Part shown: piece by piece, positions 36,098 through 44,547 of the stretch
Position numbering within the stretch: the stretch's first letter is position 1
How the letters are laid out: each line of letters opens with the position of its first letter
NCBI GenBank assembly: GCA_965279195.1
Contig: CBDIHP010000035.1
Span: 124,001 to 188,000, forward strand
Direction of reading: 5' to 3'
DNA length: 64,000 nucleotides
From: CBDIHP01 sp965279195
GTDB taxonomy: Bacteria > Planctomycetota > Planctomycetia > Isosphaerales > Isosphaeraceae
The notes under the pieces: generated by a model
The model's database searches: none
What the model was told of the DNA's origin: nothing
The model's input: only the letters and a program-made list of their open reading frames with translations
Program-made: the position numbers and the translations under genes

Positions 36098-36331
36098 CGA
36101 CCTGTTTGGAGCCAGTTCGTGTGCCACTGGCTGTGCCAGTGCGACGGACGGATTCACTGAATCAAGACGACGTTCGGCACGTACGCGCTGGGCGCGGGTC
36201 TCCAGACCCCGCCCCAAGCCCCGCCGAGCCGTCCGATCAGACAGGGTCTCCAGACCCATTCCGACCACCGTCCGGGCCACAACGAGCCGATCCATCCCTC
36301 GCACTGGCACAGCCAGTGGCACACGAACTGG
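36098..36331. repeat. Inverted-repeat element, family B (copy 1), interrupted
   Basis: The left arm (36098-36144) contains GTGTGCCACTGGCTGTGCCA, and the right arm (36299-36331) contains its complement. Between them sits a family A element, which suggests that A inserted into B. The left arm shares ~45 bases with the copy at 56334. Confidence 0.8.
36188..36260. repeat. Family A element (copy 3, short form)
   Basis: CTGGGCGCGGGTCTCCAGAC opens the element, and a second GGGTCTCCAGACCC box follows ~60 bases later. It is shorter than copies 1 and 2 and nested inside the family B element. Confidence 0.65.
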
Positions 36332-36395
36332 CCCCAAATCGTGCGGATGGCCTCCCCGTGGGCGATTCACGGATCAAGACATCTGCCTTTGCAAT

Positions 36396-36417
36396 GGTGG
36401 GCCGTGCCCACCCTACC
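36396..36417 (-). repeat. Palindromic repeat, family D (copy 2, inverted)
   Basis: Read on the minus strand this is GGTAGGGTGGGCACGGCCCA followed by CC, a near match to copy 1. The two D copies bracket the 420-base spacer between gmd and the next gene. Confidence 0.75.
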
Positions 36418-36467
36418 ACGGCCGGGCGCAGGGACTTTGCCCGGTCGGTCAGGAGCCTCTCCCAGAG

Positions 36468-37889
36468 ATGCAACCCGAACCGGCTTCGAAAGTGGTGATC
36501 CTCGGGCTCGACTGCGCGGAGCCCAGCCTGGTCTTCGACCGGTTCGCCGATCGGCTGCCGAACCTGACCCAGCTCCGCGACCGCGGGGTCTGGGGGAAGC
36601 TCCGGAGCTGCGACCCGCCGATCACGGTCCCGGCCTGGATGTCGATGATGTCCAGCAAGGATCCCGGCACCCTCGGCTACTACGGGTTCCGCAACCGGGC
36701 CGACCGCTCCTACGACAAGATGACCACCGCCACCAGCCTCGCCGTCCGCGAGCCCTTGCTCTGGGACTACCTCGGCCAGGCCGGCAAGCGTGTGATCCTC
36801 ATCGGCGTCCCCCAGACCTACCCGCCCCGGCCGGTCAACGGCTGCATGGTCACCGACTTCCTCACGCCCTCGATCGCATCCAACTACACCTACCCGCCCG
36901 ACCTCAAGAACGAGATCGCCGCGCTCCCGGACGTCCACCCTTACGAGTTCGACGTCAGCGACTTCCGGACCCCAGACAAGGGCAAGATCCGCGACTCGCT
37001 CGTCCGCATGACCGACAAGCGATTCGCCCTGGCCCGGCACCTCATGGAGAACAAGCCCTGGGACTTCTTCATGATGGTCGAGATGGGCACCGACCGCGTC
37101 CACCACGCCTTCTGGCAGTACATGGACCCGACGCACCACCGCTACGAGCCCGGCAACCCTTATGAATCGGTGATCGTCGATTACTACGAGCACGTCGACC
37201 GCAAGATCGGCGAACTCCTCGAGATCATCCCCGACGACGCCCACATCGTCGTCGTCTCCGACCACGGCGCCCAGTGCATGGAGGGGGGCATCGCGATCAA
37301 TGAGTGGCTGCTCCAGAAGGGCTACCTCGTCCTCCAGGAGCCCCCGACGCAGCCCTCCCGGCTCGAAATGGTGAAGGTCGACTGGTCAAGGACCGTCGCA
37401 TGGGGATCCGGCGGCTACTACGGCCGTCTGTTCCTCAACGTCAAGGGGCGCGAGGCCACCGGCGTCGTCGCCCCCGAGGACTACGAGGCGACCCGCGACA
37501 CGCTCATCCGCGAGCTGGAGGCCCTCGGCGACCACAACGGCCAGCCGATCGGCACCCGGGTCCTCAAGCCCGAGAACCTCTACAGGACCGTCCGGGGCCA
37601 GGCGCCTCCGGACCTCTTCGTCTACTTCGGCGACCTCCGCTGGCGGTCGGTCGGCACCCTCGGCACCGGCGAGCTCCACACCTTCGAGAACGACACCGGC
37701 CCCGACGACGCCAACCACGCCCAGGACGGCATGATCCTCCTGAACGGCCCCGGCATCGACCCCCGCGGCCCCGTCGACGGCCTCCAGCTCATGGACCTCT
37801 CCCCGACCGTGCTGAAACTCTTTGGCCTCGAAGTGCCGCCGGACATGCAAGGAAAGCCGATCGAAGCGGTCGTCTCCGCCACGGTCTAG
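36468..37889 (+). CDS. Alkaline phosphatase superfamily hydrolase (phosphodiesterase/nucleotide pyrophosphatase type)
   Basis: A 473-residue protein of the alkaline phosphatase superfamily. The N-terminal metal ligand is in VVILGLDCAEPSL, and the nucleophilic residue is probably the Thr of PPITVPAWMSMM. Later ligands are in VEMGTDRVHHAFW, VVVVSDHGAQCMEGGI and LHTFENDTGPDDANHA. No signal peptide is present, so it acts in the cytoplasm or at its membrane face. Homologues of this type occur in exopolysaccharide loci. They could cleave nucleotide sugars or lipid-linked intermediates; the substrate here is unknown. Its TAG stop overlaps the first bases of a family C repeat. Confidence 0.85.
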   Translation: MQPEPASKVVILGLDCAEPSLVFDRFADRLPNLTQLRDRGVWGKLRSCDPPITVPAWMSMMSSKDPGTLGYYGFRNRADRSYDKMTTATSLAVREPLLWDYLGQAGKRVILIGVPQTYPPRPVNGCMVTDFLTPSIASNYTYPPDLKNEIAALPDVHPYEFDVSDFRTPDKGKIRDSLVRMTDKRFALARHLMENKPWDFFMMVEMGTDRVHHAFWQYMDPTHHRYEPGNPYESVIVDYYEHVDRKIGELLEIIPDDAHIVVVSDHGAQCMEGGIAINEWLLQKGYLVLQEPPTQPSRLEMVKVDWSRTVAWGSGGYYGRLFLNVKGREATGVVAPEDYEATRDTLIRELEALGDHNGQPIGTRVLKPENLYRTVRGQAPPDLFVYFGDLRWRSVGTLGTGELHTFENDTGPDDANHAQDGMILLNGPGIDPRGPVDGLQLMDLSPTVLKLFGLEVPPDMQGKPIEAVVSATV

Positions 37890-38053
37890 CCCGGAGTGTG
37901 GGAGCTTGCTTCCGCCCGGTTCTCGCGGAGCTTGCTCCGCGTGCGGGGCTCGCAGCAGGGGCCTTGACGGAGCCCCAATGGACGCTGAAACGGCGAGGGT
38001 CACGGGGAGCAAGCTCCCCTACCACGGAGCGGAAGCCAGCTTCCGCACTCCGG
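37886..38053. repeat. Multi-hairpin dispersed repeat, family C (copy 1)
   Basis: Starts CTAGCCCGGAGTG, supplying the TAG stop of the upstream gene, and ends CACTCCGGG, so its ends are inverted repeats. Inside are small palindromes such as GCGGAGCTTGCTCCGC and GGGGAGCAAGCTCCCC. It fills almost the whole gap before the next gene. Confidence 0.8.
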
Positions 38054-38072
38054 GTGGCATCAAGGATGAGCC

Positions 38073-39401
38073 ATGACTGCACAACTCACGGATCACGCAT
38101 CACCCCTCGTCGAAACGAGCCGACAGCTCAGGCGCGTCCTGGTCGCCTGCCCGGATGCGCGGCCGCCGGCGTATGAGGCGACGGCGGGACTCGGCCGGGC
38201 GGGGCTGCTCGACACCTTCGCCACCGGCTACTACTTCAAGGGCCACAGCGCCGCCCACGAGCTGGCCCGGCAATATTTCCCCTGCCAGTACGGCAAGGTC
38301 CGGAGGCGTCTCAAGCGGCGCACCCATAGGGGCATCCCGGCCGATCGGGTTGTCACCGCCCCATCGTTTGATGTGGCCCTGGCGGCGGAGAACAGGCTCG
38401 CCTTGAGGTTCCCCACGGGGAAGGATTCCCTCGCCCGCTGGCGGACCCGCCGCTTCGACGCCTTCACCGCCCGGACCCTCGACCGCACCCGGCCGGATCT
38501 GTTCCTGGCCTTCAGCGACGTCGCATCGAAGCGGGGGCTGCCCCTGGCCCGGCGGCTGGGGATCCCCACGATCCTGAGCATGGTCCACGGCGAGGTCAAC
38601 GAGGAGCGCGAGATCCTCGCCCGAGAGGCCGAGGAGTCGCCGGATTTCTTCCCGATCTACCTCGGCGATGGCAAGCTCGACCTCGACGCCCTCGAATTCC
38701 TCCACGAGCGCCGGGGGCACGACCTGGCGAACTCGGACCTGGTCCTGGTGCCGTCGGAGCACATCGCCGACCGGCTGGTCGGGCAGGGGAGGCCGCGCGA
38801 GTCGATCCGGGTCATCCCCTACGCGGCCGACGTCCGGCACTTCCGGCCCGACCCGGACAGGACGCACGGATCGAATTGCACCTTCCTGTTCGCGGGGGGG
38901 ATCACCCAGCGCAAGGGGATCAAGTACCTCCTCGAAGCCTGGAAGCGGATCAAACGCCCCGGCTGGAGACTGCAACTCCTCGGCGGCCTGCCGGCGTTCA
39001 CCGACCCGCTGGAGCCCTATCGGGACGACTTCGAGCACCTCGGCCGGGTCGGGCATGCCGAGATGCCGTCGCGAATGGCGGCGGCCGACGTCTTCGTGTT
39101 CCCGTCGCTGTTCGAGGGCTCGGCGGTGGTGACCTACGAGGCCCTGGCCTGCGGCCTTCCGAGCCTGGTGACGCCCAACGCCGGGTCGGTCGTCCGCGAC
39201 GGCCTGGACGGCTACCAGGTCGAGGCCCGGGACGTCGAGAGCCTGGCCGAGCGGATGGAGCAACTCGGCTGCGACCCCGACCTCCGGGCCGAGATGGCCG
39301 CGAACGCCCGCCGCCGCGCCGAGGAATTCGACTGGGCCCGCTACCAGGGCTCCGTCATCCACGCCCTGCGCGACGCCCATTCCGCCGGATTTCGAATGTA
39401 G
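38073..39401 (+). CDS. Glycosyltransferase family 4 protein
   Basis: A 442-residue GT-B fold transferase. The C-terminal donor-binding half is clear: FLFAGGITQRKGIKYLLEAW, then FVFPSLFEGSAVVTYEALACG with the E-x7-E nucleotide-sugar signature, and the usual ending RRRAEEFDWARY. The N-terminal acceptor half is diverged. It is cytoplasmic and probably adds one sugar of the exopolysaccharide repeat; donor and acceptor are unknown. Start ATG 38073 has AAGGA six bases upstream. Its TAG stop is the beginning of a family D repeat. Confidence 0.9.
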   Translation: MTAQLTDHASPLVETSRQLRRVLVACPDARPPAYEATAGLGRAGLLDTFATGYYFKGHSAAHELARQYFPCQYGKVRRRLKRRTHRGIPADRVVTAPSFDVALAAENRLALRFPTGKDSLARWRTRRFDAFTARTLDRTRPDLFLAFSDVASKRGLPLARRLGIPTILSMVHGEVNEEREILAREAEESPDFFPIYLGDGKLDLDALEFLHERRGHDLANSDLVLVPSEHIADRLVGQGRPRESIRVIPYAADVRHFRPDPDRTHGSNCTFLFAGGITQRKGIKYLLEAWKRIKRPGWRLQLLGGLPAFTDPLEPYRDDFEHLGRVGHAEMPSRMAAADVFVFPSLFEGSAVVTYEALACGLPSLVTPNAGSVVRDGLDGYQVEARDVESLAERMEQLGCDPDLRAEMAANARRRAEEFDWARYQGSVIHALRDAHSAGFRM

Positions 39402-39418
39402 GGTGGGCACCGCCCGCC
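39399..39418 (+). repeat. Palindromic repeat, family D (copy 3)
   Basis: TAGGGTGGGCACCGCCCGCC begins at the stop codon of the preceding glycosyltransferase, exactly as copy 1 does at gmd. Confidence 0.8.
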
Positions 39419-39467
39419 GCCGCGTCGGATTGTACCGCACACCGCCTTCCGGGTCCGGGAGCCAAGG

Positions 39468-40820
39468 ATGGACGAACTCGTCTACGTCTACCTGACCGGC
39501 CTGGTCATCGGCGGGACGTTCCTCTACCAGTGGGTCTCGAAGAAGTTCGACCCGTTCGCGCCGGTCTGGATGTTCCTGCTGGGGTACTTCCAGGTCTACG
39601 TCGTCCAGGCGATCTCGTATCACGAGTACGCCATCCGGGTCCGGGGGGTCGAGGTCACGACCGAGGCCAATTCGCGGGCCCTCTGGGCGATCTGCTGGTT
39701 CCTGCTGGTGTACTTCGCCGGACCGGGTAAGTGGCTGGCCTCGAAGCTGCCGTCGGCCCCCCAGCGGTGGTCGCGTCCCCTGGCGATCGGCCTGAGCCCG
39801 TTCCTGCTGGTCTGGGGCCTCCTGAGCGCCTGGCTGGTCTTCCGGATGGTCTCGGCCGACACCTCGCTGAACGAGATGAGCCAGGAGGGCTTCCTGTTCC
39901 TCCAGTTCCCGGTGCTGATGCTGGTCGCCGGGGTGATCCTGATCGTCACCGGCCGCAAGTCGGGGGCAAAGAGCACGCCGCTGGTGCTGCTGGGCAGCCT
40001 CATCGGGGTCGGATATGTGTTCCTCTGGATGCTCAACACCAAGCGGTCGCACTCGGTCTTCGGGGTCCTGGCGACGACCGCCGCGCTCTACATCTCGCGC
40101 GGCAAGCGGCCGAGGATGCCCGTGCTGATCCTCACGGCCCTCGCCGGGATCCTGGCGCTGTCGATCTCGATCGGCTGGCGGAACAACCGGGCCAAATACA
40201 CCATCGACGTGCCCGGGTTTGTCGAGTTCCTGGGCGACTTCCAGCTCGAATCGATCTTCAGCAACATGAACATCGAGATCGACGCCGACGGGGCGCCCCA
40301 GACCAGCAGCCTCGTGAGCCGGGAGACCGAGGAGTACGGCGGCTACCTCCTGATGCTCGACACCGTGCCCCACAAGTCCCCCTACGACTACGGCGCGTGC
40401 TACCTGCGGATCGTGTCGACCTACATCCCCCGCCTGGTCTGGCCCGACAAGCCGCTCTACGGCCGCGAGGAGTGGATCAGCGCCTGGATCGCCGGGTCGG
40501 AGTACAAGCGCGAGGCCGACTTCACCGGCCCGGCCATCGGGATCCTGGGCGCCACCCAGCTCAACGGCGGGGCGATCGCCACCGCGATCGTTTTGGCCGC
40601 GCTCGCGACCCTGATCAAGACCGCCTACGAGTACTTCCGGCTCTACGAGTCGACCCCCTGGGCCCAGCTCTGGTGGTCGATGACCTACTACAACGCCTGG
40701 CTGATGACCGTCAACGACGACCCGTTCATCTGGTTCTACTACGTCTACGGCCACACCACCTTCCCGCCCCTGGGTCTGCTCTGGCTGGCGAACAAGTTCG
40801 GCGGCAAGGGGAAGGGGTGA
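39468..40820 (+). CDS. Wzy-like oligosaccharide repeat-unit polymerase (putative)
   Basis: A 450-residue membrane protein with about ten spans, beginning DELVYVYLTGLVIGGTFLYQW. A large extracytoplasmic region around residues 255-345 contains YDYGACYLRIVSTYIPRLVW, the arrangement seen in O-antigen/oligosaccharide polymerases that join lipid-linked repeat units in the periplasm. Wzy sequences are very diverse, so the call rests on topology, the PRxxWxxKP-type loop (PRLVWPDKP) and the flanking glycosyltransferases. It could instead be a ligase, given the other polymerase-like gene at 28840. Confidence 0.7.
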   Translation: MDELVYVYLTGLVIGGTFLYQWVSKKFDPFAPVWMFLLGYFQVYVVQAISYHEYAIRVRGVEVTTEANSRALWAICWFLLVYFAGPGKWLASKLPSAPQRWSRPLAIGLSPFLLVWGLLSAWLVFRMVSADTSLNEMSQEGFLFLQFPVLMLVAGVILIVTGRKSGAKSTPLVLLGSLIGVGYVFLWMLNTKRSHSVFGVLATTAALYISRGKRPRMPVLILTALAGILALSISIGWRNNRAKYTIDVPGFVEFLGDFQLESIFSNMNIEIDADGAPQTSSLVSRETEEYGGYLLMLDTVPHKSPYDYGACYLRIVSTYIPRLVWPDKPLYGREEWISAWIAGSEYKREADFTGPAIGILGATQLNGGAIATAIVLAALATLIKTAYEYFRLYESTPWAQLWWSMTYYNAWLMTVNDDPFIWFYYVYGHTTFPPLGLLWLANKFGGKGKG

Positions 40821-40903
40821 GCCTGACCCGGATGACGCCGACCGGCGGCCTTCCTCGAAGAGAAGTGTAGGCCGTTCGTCCGTCCGCCGGAGACCCTCGG
40901 GCC

Positions 40904-42136
40904 ATGACCTTCGCCGTCTGCTTCACCAACTTCGGGCCCTACCACCTGGCCAGGCTCCGGGCCCTCGCCTCCGCCCTGGCCAAACGGGGCGACCACCTGA
41001 TCGCCTACGAGGTCGCCGGGGCCGAAGAGCGCTACCCCTGGGCGCGGTCCTCCGGCGGCGAGGCGTTCACCTGGACCACCTTCTTCCCCAACCGGCCCGT
41101 CGAAGGGCTCTCCGGGGCCGATTGCGCCCGCGCCATGGAGCGGGCCCTCGACCGCGACCGGCCCGACGCCCTGGGGATCGTCGGCTACGCCCGGCCCGAG
41201 TGCATGTCCGCCCTCCGATGGGCCCGCCGCCACGAGCGGCCGACCGTCCTGATGTCCGAGAGCCAGGAGATCGACCACCCCCGCACCTGGTGGAAGGAAG
41301 CCATCAAGAGGCGCAGGGTGCGGGCCTTCTCCGCCGGGCTCGTCGGCGGCCCGAGGCACCGCGACTACCTCGTGAAACTCGGCCTCCCCGCCGACCGCAT
41401 CGCCCTCGGCTACAACGCCGTCGACAACGCCCACTACGCCCGGATCGCCGCCGAGGCGAGGTCGGACCCCGGTTCGCGAAGGGGACTCCCCGACCGGCCT
41501 TACTTCCTCGCCGTGAACCGGTTCGTCCCCGAGAAGAACCTGTCGGCGCTCGTCGATGCGTATGCGACCTATCGCGCTTCATCCGAGACCCGCTGGGACC
41601 TCGTGCTCTGCGGCGACGGCCAGGAAGCCGGGGCGCTGAAAGCCCAGGTCGGGCGGCTGGGGCTGTCGGATTCGGTCCAGTTCCCGGGATTCCTCCAGGC
41701 GGGGGACGTCGCCCGCTGGCTGGCGCATGCGTCGGCGTTCGTGCATCCGAGCCGGATGGAGCCCTGGGGCCTGGTTGTGAACGAGGCCGCCGCCTGCGGC
41801 CTGCCGCTGCTGGTCTCCGACCGCGCGGGTTGCGTCGAGACCCTGGTCCCCGATCCCCCCGGCACCACCGGCCGCCGTCTCGACCCGGACTCGGTCGGGC
41901 AGATGGCCGAGGCGCTGGCCTGGATGGCCGGCTTGCCGGAATCCGAGCGGCTGGCGATGGCCGGACGATCGGCCGGGGTCGTCTCCGAGTGGGGGCCCGA
42001 GCGGTTCGCCTCGGGGACCATCGAGGCGCTCGAACTCGCCGCCCGGGCCCGGATCGACCGCCGGGTGCACTTGAGACACGCCGCCGCCCACGCCCACGAG
42101 CCGGCCCGTCCCCGCAAGGTCAGGAGCACCGCGTGA
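40904..42136 (+). CDS. Glycosyltransferase family 4 protein
   Basis: A 410-residue GT-B enzyme starting FAVCFTNFGPYHLARLRAL, a typical N-terminal half that accepts the lipid-linked sugar. The donor half has YFLAVNRFVPEKNLSALVDAY and FVHPSRMEPWGLVVNEAAACG with the paired acidic signature. It overlaps the next glycosyltransferase by four bases (GTGA), so the two are translationally coupled. The specificity is unknown. Its His/Ala/Arg-rich last ~25 residues are outside the fold. Confidence 0.9.
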   Translation: MTFAVCFTNFGPYHLARLRALASALAKRGDHLIAYEVAGAEERYPWARSSGGEAFTWTTFFPNRPVEGLSGADCARAMERALDRDRPDALGIVGYARPECMSALRWARRHERPTVLMSESQEIDHPRTWWKEAIKRRRVRAFSAGLVGGPRHRDYLVKLGLPADRIALGYNAVDNAHYARIAAEARSDPGSRRGLPDRPYFLAVNRFVPEKNLSALVDAYATYRASSETRWDLVLCGDGQEAGALKAQVGRLGLSDSVQFPGFLQAGDVARWLAHASAFVHPSRMEPWGLVVNEAAACGLPLLVSDRAGCVETLVPDPPGTTGRRLDPDSVGQMAEALAWMAGLPESERLAMAGRSAGVVSEWGPERFASGTIEALELAARARIDRRVHLRHAAAHAHEPARPRKVRSTA

Positions 42137-43332
42137 CCACCGCCCAGAGACCCGTAAGCCTCGACGCCCGGCTCGTCTTCGACCCCCGCCGGCCGGTCGA
42201 GTACCGACGCCTCCATCTCTGCAACGGCCTGGACCCGCGCCGGGACGGCGGGATGGTGCCGAGCATCCTCGGCATGACCGGCGCCCTGGCCGAGCGGCAC
42301 GGGCCGGTCACCATCGCCACCCCGACCGCGTCGCTCCGGGAGACCTTCCGGGTCCCGCCCGGGGTGAGCCTGGTCGGCCCGGTGGACGACCTGGAGCGTT
42401 ACGTCCGGCGCGCCGAGGTGGTGCAGATGCACGGGCTCTGGCAAGGGCACACCCGCCGGGGCTCGGCCGAGGCCAGGCGCCACGGCATCCCCTACATCAT
42501 CGCCGCCCACGGCATGGCCGACCCCTGGGCCCTGGCCCACAAGGCGTTCAAGAAAAAGGTCTACACCGCCCTGGTCGAGGGCAAGAACCTCCGCCGCGCC
42601 GCCGCGTTGCACGCCCTCTCGAAGCCCGAGATCGGCCACCTCCGCGCCCTGGCCCCGAAGACCCCGATCGCTTGGATCCCCAACGGCGTCGACCTCCGGC
42701 CGTTCGAGGACCTGCCGGGCCGTCATGTGCTCGAATCGGAATATCCCGAGCTGGCCGGCAAGTTCCTGCTGCTCTTTTACGGACGGCTGCACGTCAAGAA
42801 GGGCCTCGACCTGCTGGCGCGGGCGTTCGCCGCCGTGTCGGGAGACTATCCCGACCTCCACCTCCTGATCGCCGGCAACGACGACGGGGCTAGGGCGGAT
42901 TTCGAGCAGAGGCTATCGGGTTCCAACCTCTCCGACCGCACGACTTTCCTGGGACACGTCGCGGGCGAGCGGGCCCGGACGGTCTGGGGCGCGGCCGACG
43001 CGTTCACGCTGCCGAGCTACTCCGAGGGCTTCAGCATGGCCATCCTCGAAGCCCTGGCCGCCCGGAAGCCGGTGGTCGTCTCGACCGCCTGCCACTTCCC
43101 CGAACTCGCCACGCTCGACGCTGGGATCGTGGTCGAGCCGAACGCCGAGTCGCTCGAAATCGGCCTGCGGCAACTGCTCGAACGCTCCCCCCTCGAACGC
43201 GAGGCCCTGGCCTTCAACGGCCGCAGCCTGGTCGAGCGCGAATACACCTGGGGCCGCCAGGCCGACCGCCTGGCCGAGTTGTACAGGTGGGTCGTCCAGG
43301 GTGGAAATGAACCGGACTCGCTCGCCCACTAG
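42133..43332 (+). CDS. Glycosyltransferase family 4 protein
   Basis: A 399-residue GT-B enzyme. The start is GTG 42133, with AGGAG six bases upstream and a four-base overlap with the previous stop. The N-terminal half contains GGMVPSILGMTGALAERHGP and VVQMHGLWQGHTRRG; the donor half contains LLLFYGRLHVKKGLDLLARA and FTLPSYSEGFSMAILEALAA. It probably adds another sugar of the same repeat unit. Its TAG stop coincides with the left end of a family C repeat. Confidence 0.9.
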   Translation: MTTAQRPVSLDARLVFDPRRPVEYRRLHLCNGLDPRRDGGMVPSILGMTGALAERHGPVTIATPTASLRETFRVPPGVSLVGPVDDLERYVRRAEVVQMHGLWQGHTRRGSAEARRHGIPYIIAAHGMADPWALAHKAFKKKVYTALVEGKNLRRAAALHALSKPEIGHLRALAPKTPIAWIPNGVDLRPFEDLPGRHVLESEYPELAGKFLLLFYGRLHVKKGLDLLARAFAAVSGDYPDLHLLIAGNDDGARADFEQRLSGSNLSDRTTFLGHVAGERARTVWGAADAFTLPSYSEGFSMAILEALAARKPVVVSTACHFPELATLDAGIVVEPNAESLEIGLRQLLERSPLEREALAFNGRSLVEREYTWGRQADRLAELYRWVVQGGNEPDSLAH

Positions 43333-43473
43333 CCCGGAGTGCGGAAGCTTGCTTCCGCTCTCGGAAGGCGGGAGCTTGCTCCCGAGGAACCACCCCGGCC
43401 GACCGATTACGCTTCGATGCGGCACGCGGAGCAAGCTCCGCGAGATCAGACCGGAAGCGAGCTTCCGCACTCC
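43329..43473. repeat. Multi-hairpin dispersed repeat, family C (copy 2)
   Basis: Begins CTAGCCCGGAGTG, providing the TAG stop, and ends GCTTCCGCACTCC. Four palindromes are clear: GCGGAAGCTTGCTTCCGC, GGGAGCTTGCTCCC, GCGGAGCAAGCTCCGC and GGAAGCGAGCTTCC. It aligns throughout with copy 3. Confidence 0.85.
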
Positions 43474-43503
43474 ACACCTTCCATCTGGCGGAATGATCCA
43501 CTC

Positions 43504-44430
43504 ATGAGCCTCCCTTCTCGCCACCGCGTGCCCGTCAGCGTGATCGTGCCGGTCAAGAATGAGGCGAAGAACCTCGAACGCTGCCTGCCGGCCCTGGCCT
43601 GGGCGGACGAGGTCTTCGTCGTGGACAGCGGCTCGACCGACGCCACCGGGCCCGTGGCCGAGGCGCACGGGGCGACGGTCGTCCAGTTCCGGTTCAACGG
43701 CCGATATCCCAAGAAGAAGAACTGGTCGCTCGACAATCTGCCCTTCCGCAACGACTGGGTCCTGATCGTCGACGCCGACGAGGTCGTCCCGCCCGAGCTG
43801 GCCGGCGAGATCTCCGAGCGGATCCAGAGCGGCGAGGCGGAGGGCTATTACCTCAACTCCCGATACTACTTCCTCGGCCGACGGATCAAGCATTGCGGCT
43901 ATGCCGAGGCGTGGAACCTCCGGCTGTTCAAGCATGCCCTCGGCCGATATGAAAAAATGCCCGTCGAGCCCGGCATGGCCACGGGCGACAACGAGGCCCA
44001 CGAGCACGTCGAGCTGCAAGGCCGCGCCCTGCGGCTGACCCACCAGCTCGACCACCACGCCTACCCCAGCATCGCCATCTGGGTCGAGAAGCACAACCGC
44101 TACGCCGTCTGGGAGGCCGCCATGTACGAGCGGTTCCTGAGCGAGCCCATCCCGACCACCATCGGTATCGGCAAGCGGTTCAAGCGGATGCTCAAGAAGG
44201 TCTACCTGCGGCTCCCCGCGCGGCCGGTCGTCCGGTTTTTGTATTCGTATGTGTTCCGCCTCGGATTCCTCGACGGCCGCCCGGGCCTGGTGTTCTGCTC
44301 GTTGCTGTCGTTCTACGATTTCCTGGCATGGGCGAATGTTTATGAGCAGAGGTTGAATCGCCAGGCCGCGGAGCCCGAGCCGCAGTACGCCGGGCCGACA
44401 TCCCAGGCGCGTCCGCTGACGGCCCGGTAG
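43504..44430 (+). CDS. Glycosyltransferase family 2 protein
   Basis: A 308-residue GT-A enzyme of the type often called WaaE/KdtX-like. The nucleotide-sugar core is VSVIVPVKNEAKNLERCL, VFVVDSGSTDATG and the metal-binding WVLIVDADEVVPPEL. The C-terminal portion (LYSYVFRLGFLDGRPGL) is the usual ending of this subgroup and may touch the membrane. The start is ATG 43504, because the frame upstream is the family C repeat. It ends the plus-strand part of the exopolysaccharide locus. Confidence 0.92.
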   Translation: MSLPSRHRVPVSVIVPVKNEAKNLERCLPALAWADEVFVVDSGSTDATGPVAEAHGATVVQFRFNGRYPKKKNWSLDNLPFRNDWVLIVDADEVVPPELAGEISERIQSGEAEGYYLNSRYYFLGRRIKHCGYAEAWNLRLFKHALGRYEKMPVEPGMATGDNEAHEHVELQGRALRLTHQLDHHAYPSIAIWVEKHNRYAVWEAAMYERFLSEPIPTTIGIGKRFKRMLKKVYLRLPARPVVRFLYSYVFRLGFLDGRPGLVFCSLLSFYDFLAWANVYEQRLNRQAAEPEPQYAGPTSQARPLTAR

Positions 44431-44547
44431 CGTGTGGTGACCGGCGAACCGACGGGACGCCCGGCTCCGCACCGACGATCGCGAACGTACGCCGAGTTTC
44501 CGACGCCCCGAACGGTGCGGAGTCCGCATTCTCGCGGCCGCCACACC
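44431..44547. other. Spacer with inverted repeats between convergent genes
   Basis: GGCTCCGCACCG (from 44462) pairs with CGGTGCGGAGTCC (to ~44526), and the outer ends GTGTGG and CCACAC also match. This may be a weak terminator or a degenerate palindromic repeat. Confidence 0.35.

Noticed and set aside
35996..36417. CRISPR-like array from the repeated palindromes
   Set aside because: The repeats differ in length and family, spacing is irregular and no cas gene is near.
41122..42132. N-terminal extension of the glycosyltransferase at 42133 by ~340 codons
   Set aside because: It overlaps the preceding glycosyltransferase out of frame and is Arg/Pro-rich; the GTG at 42133 with AGGAG and a 4-base overlap is the sensible start.
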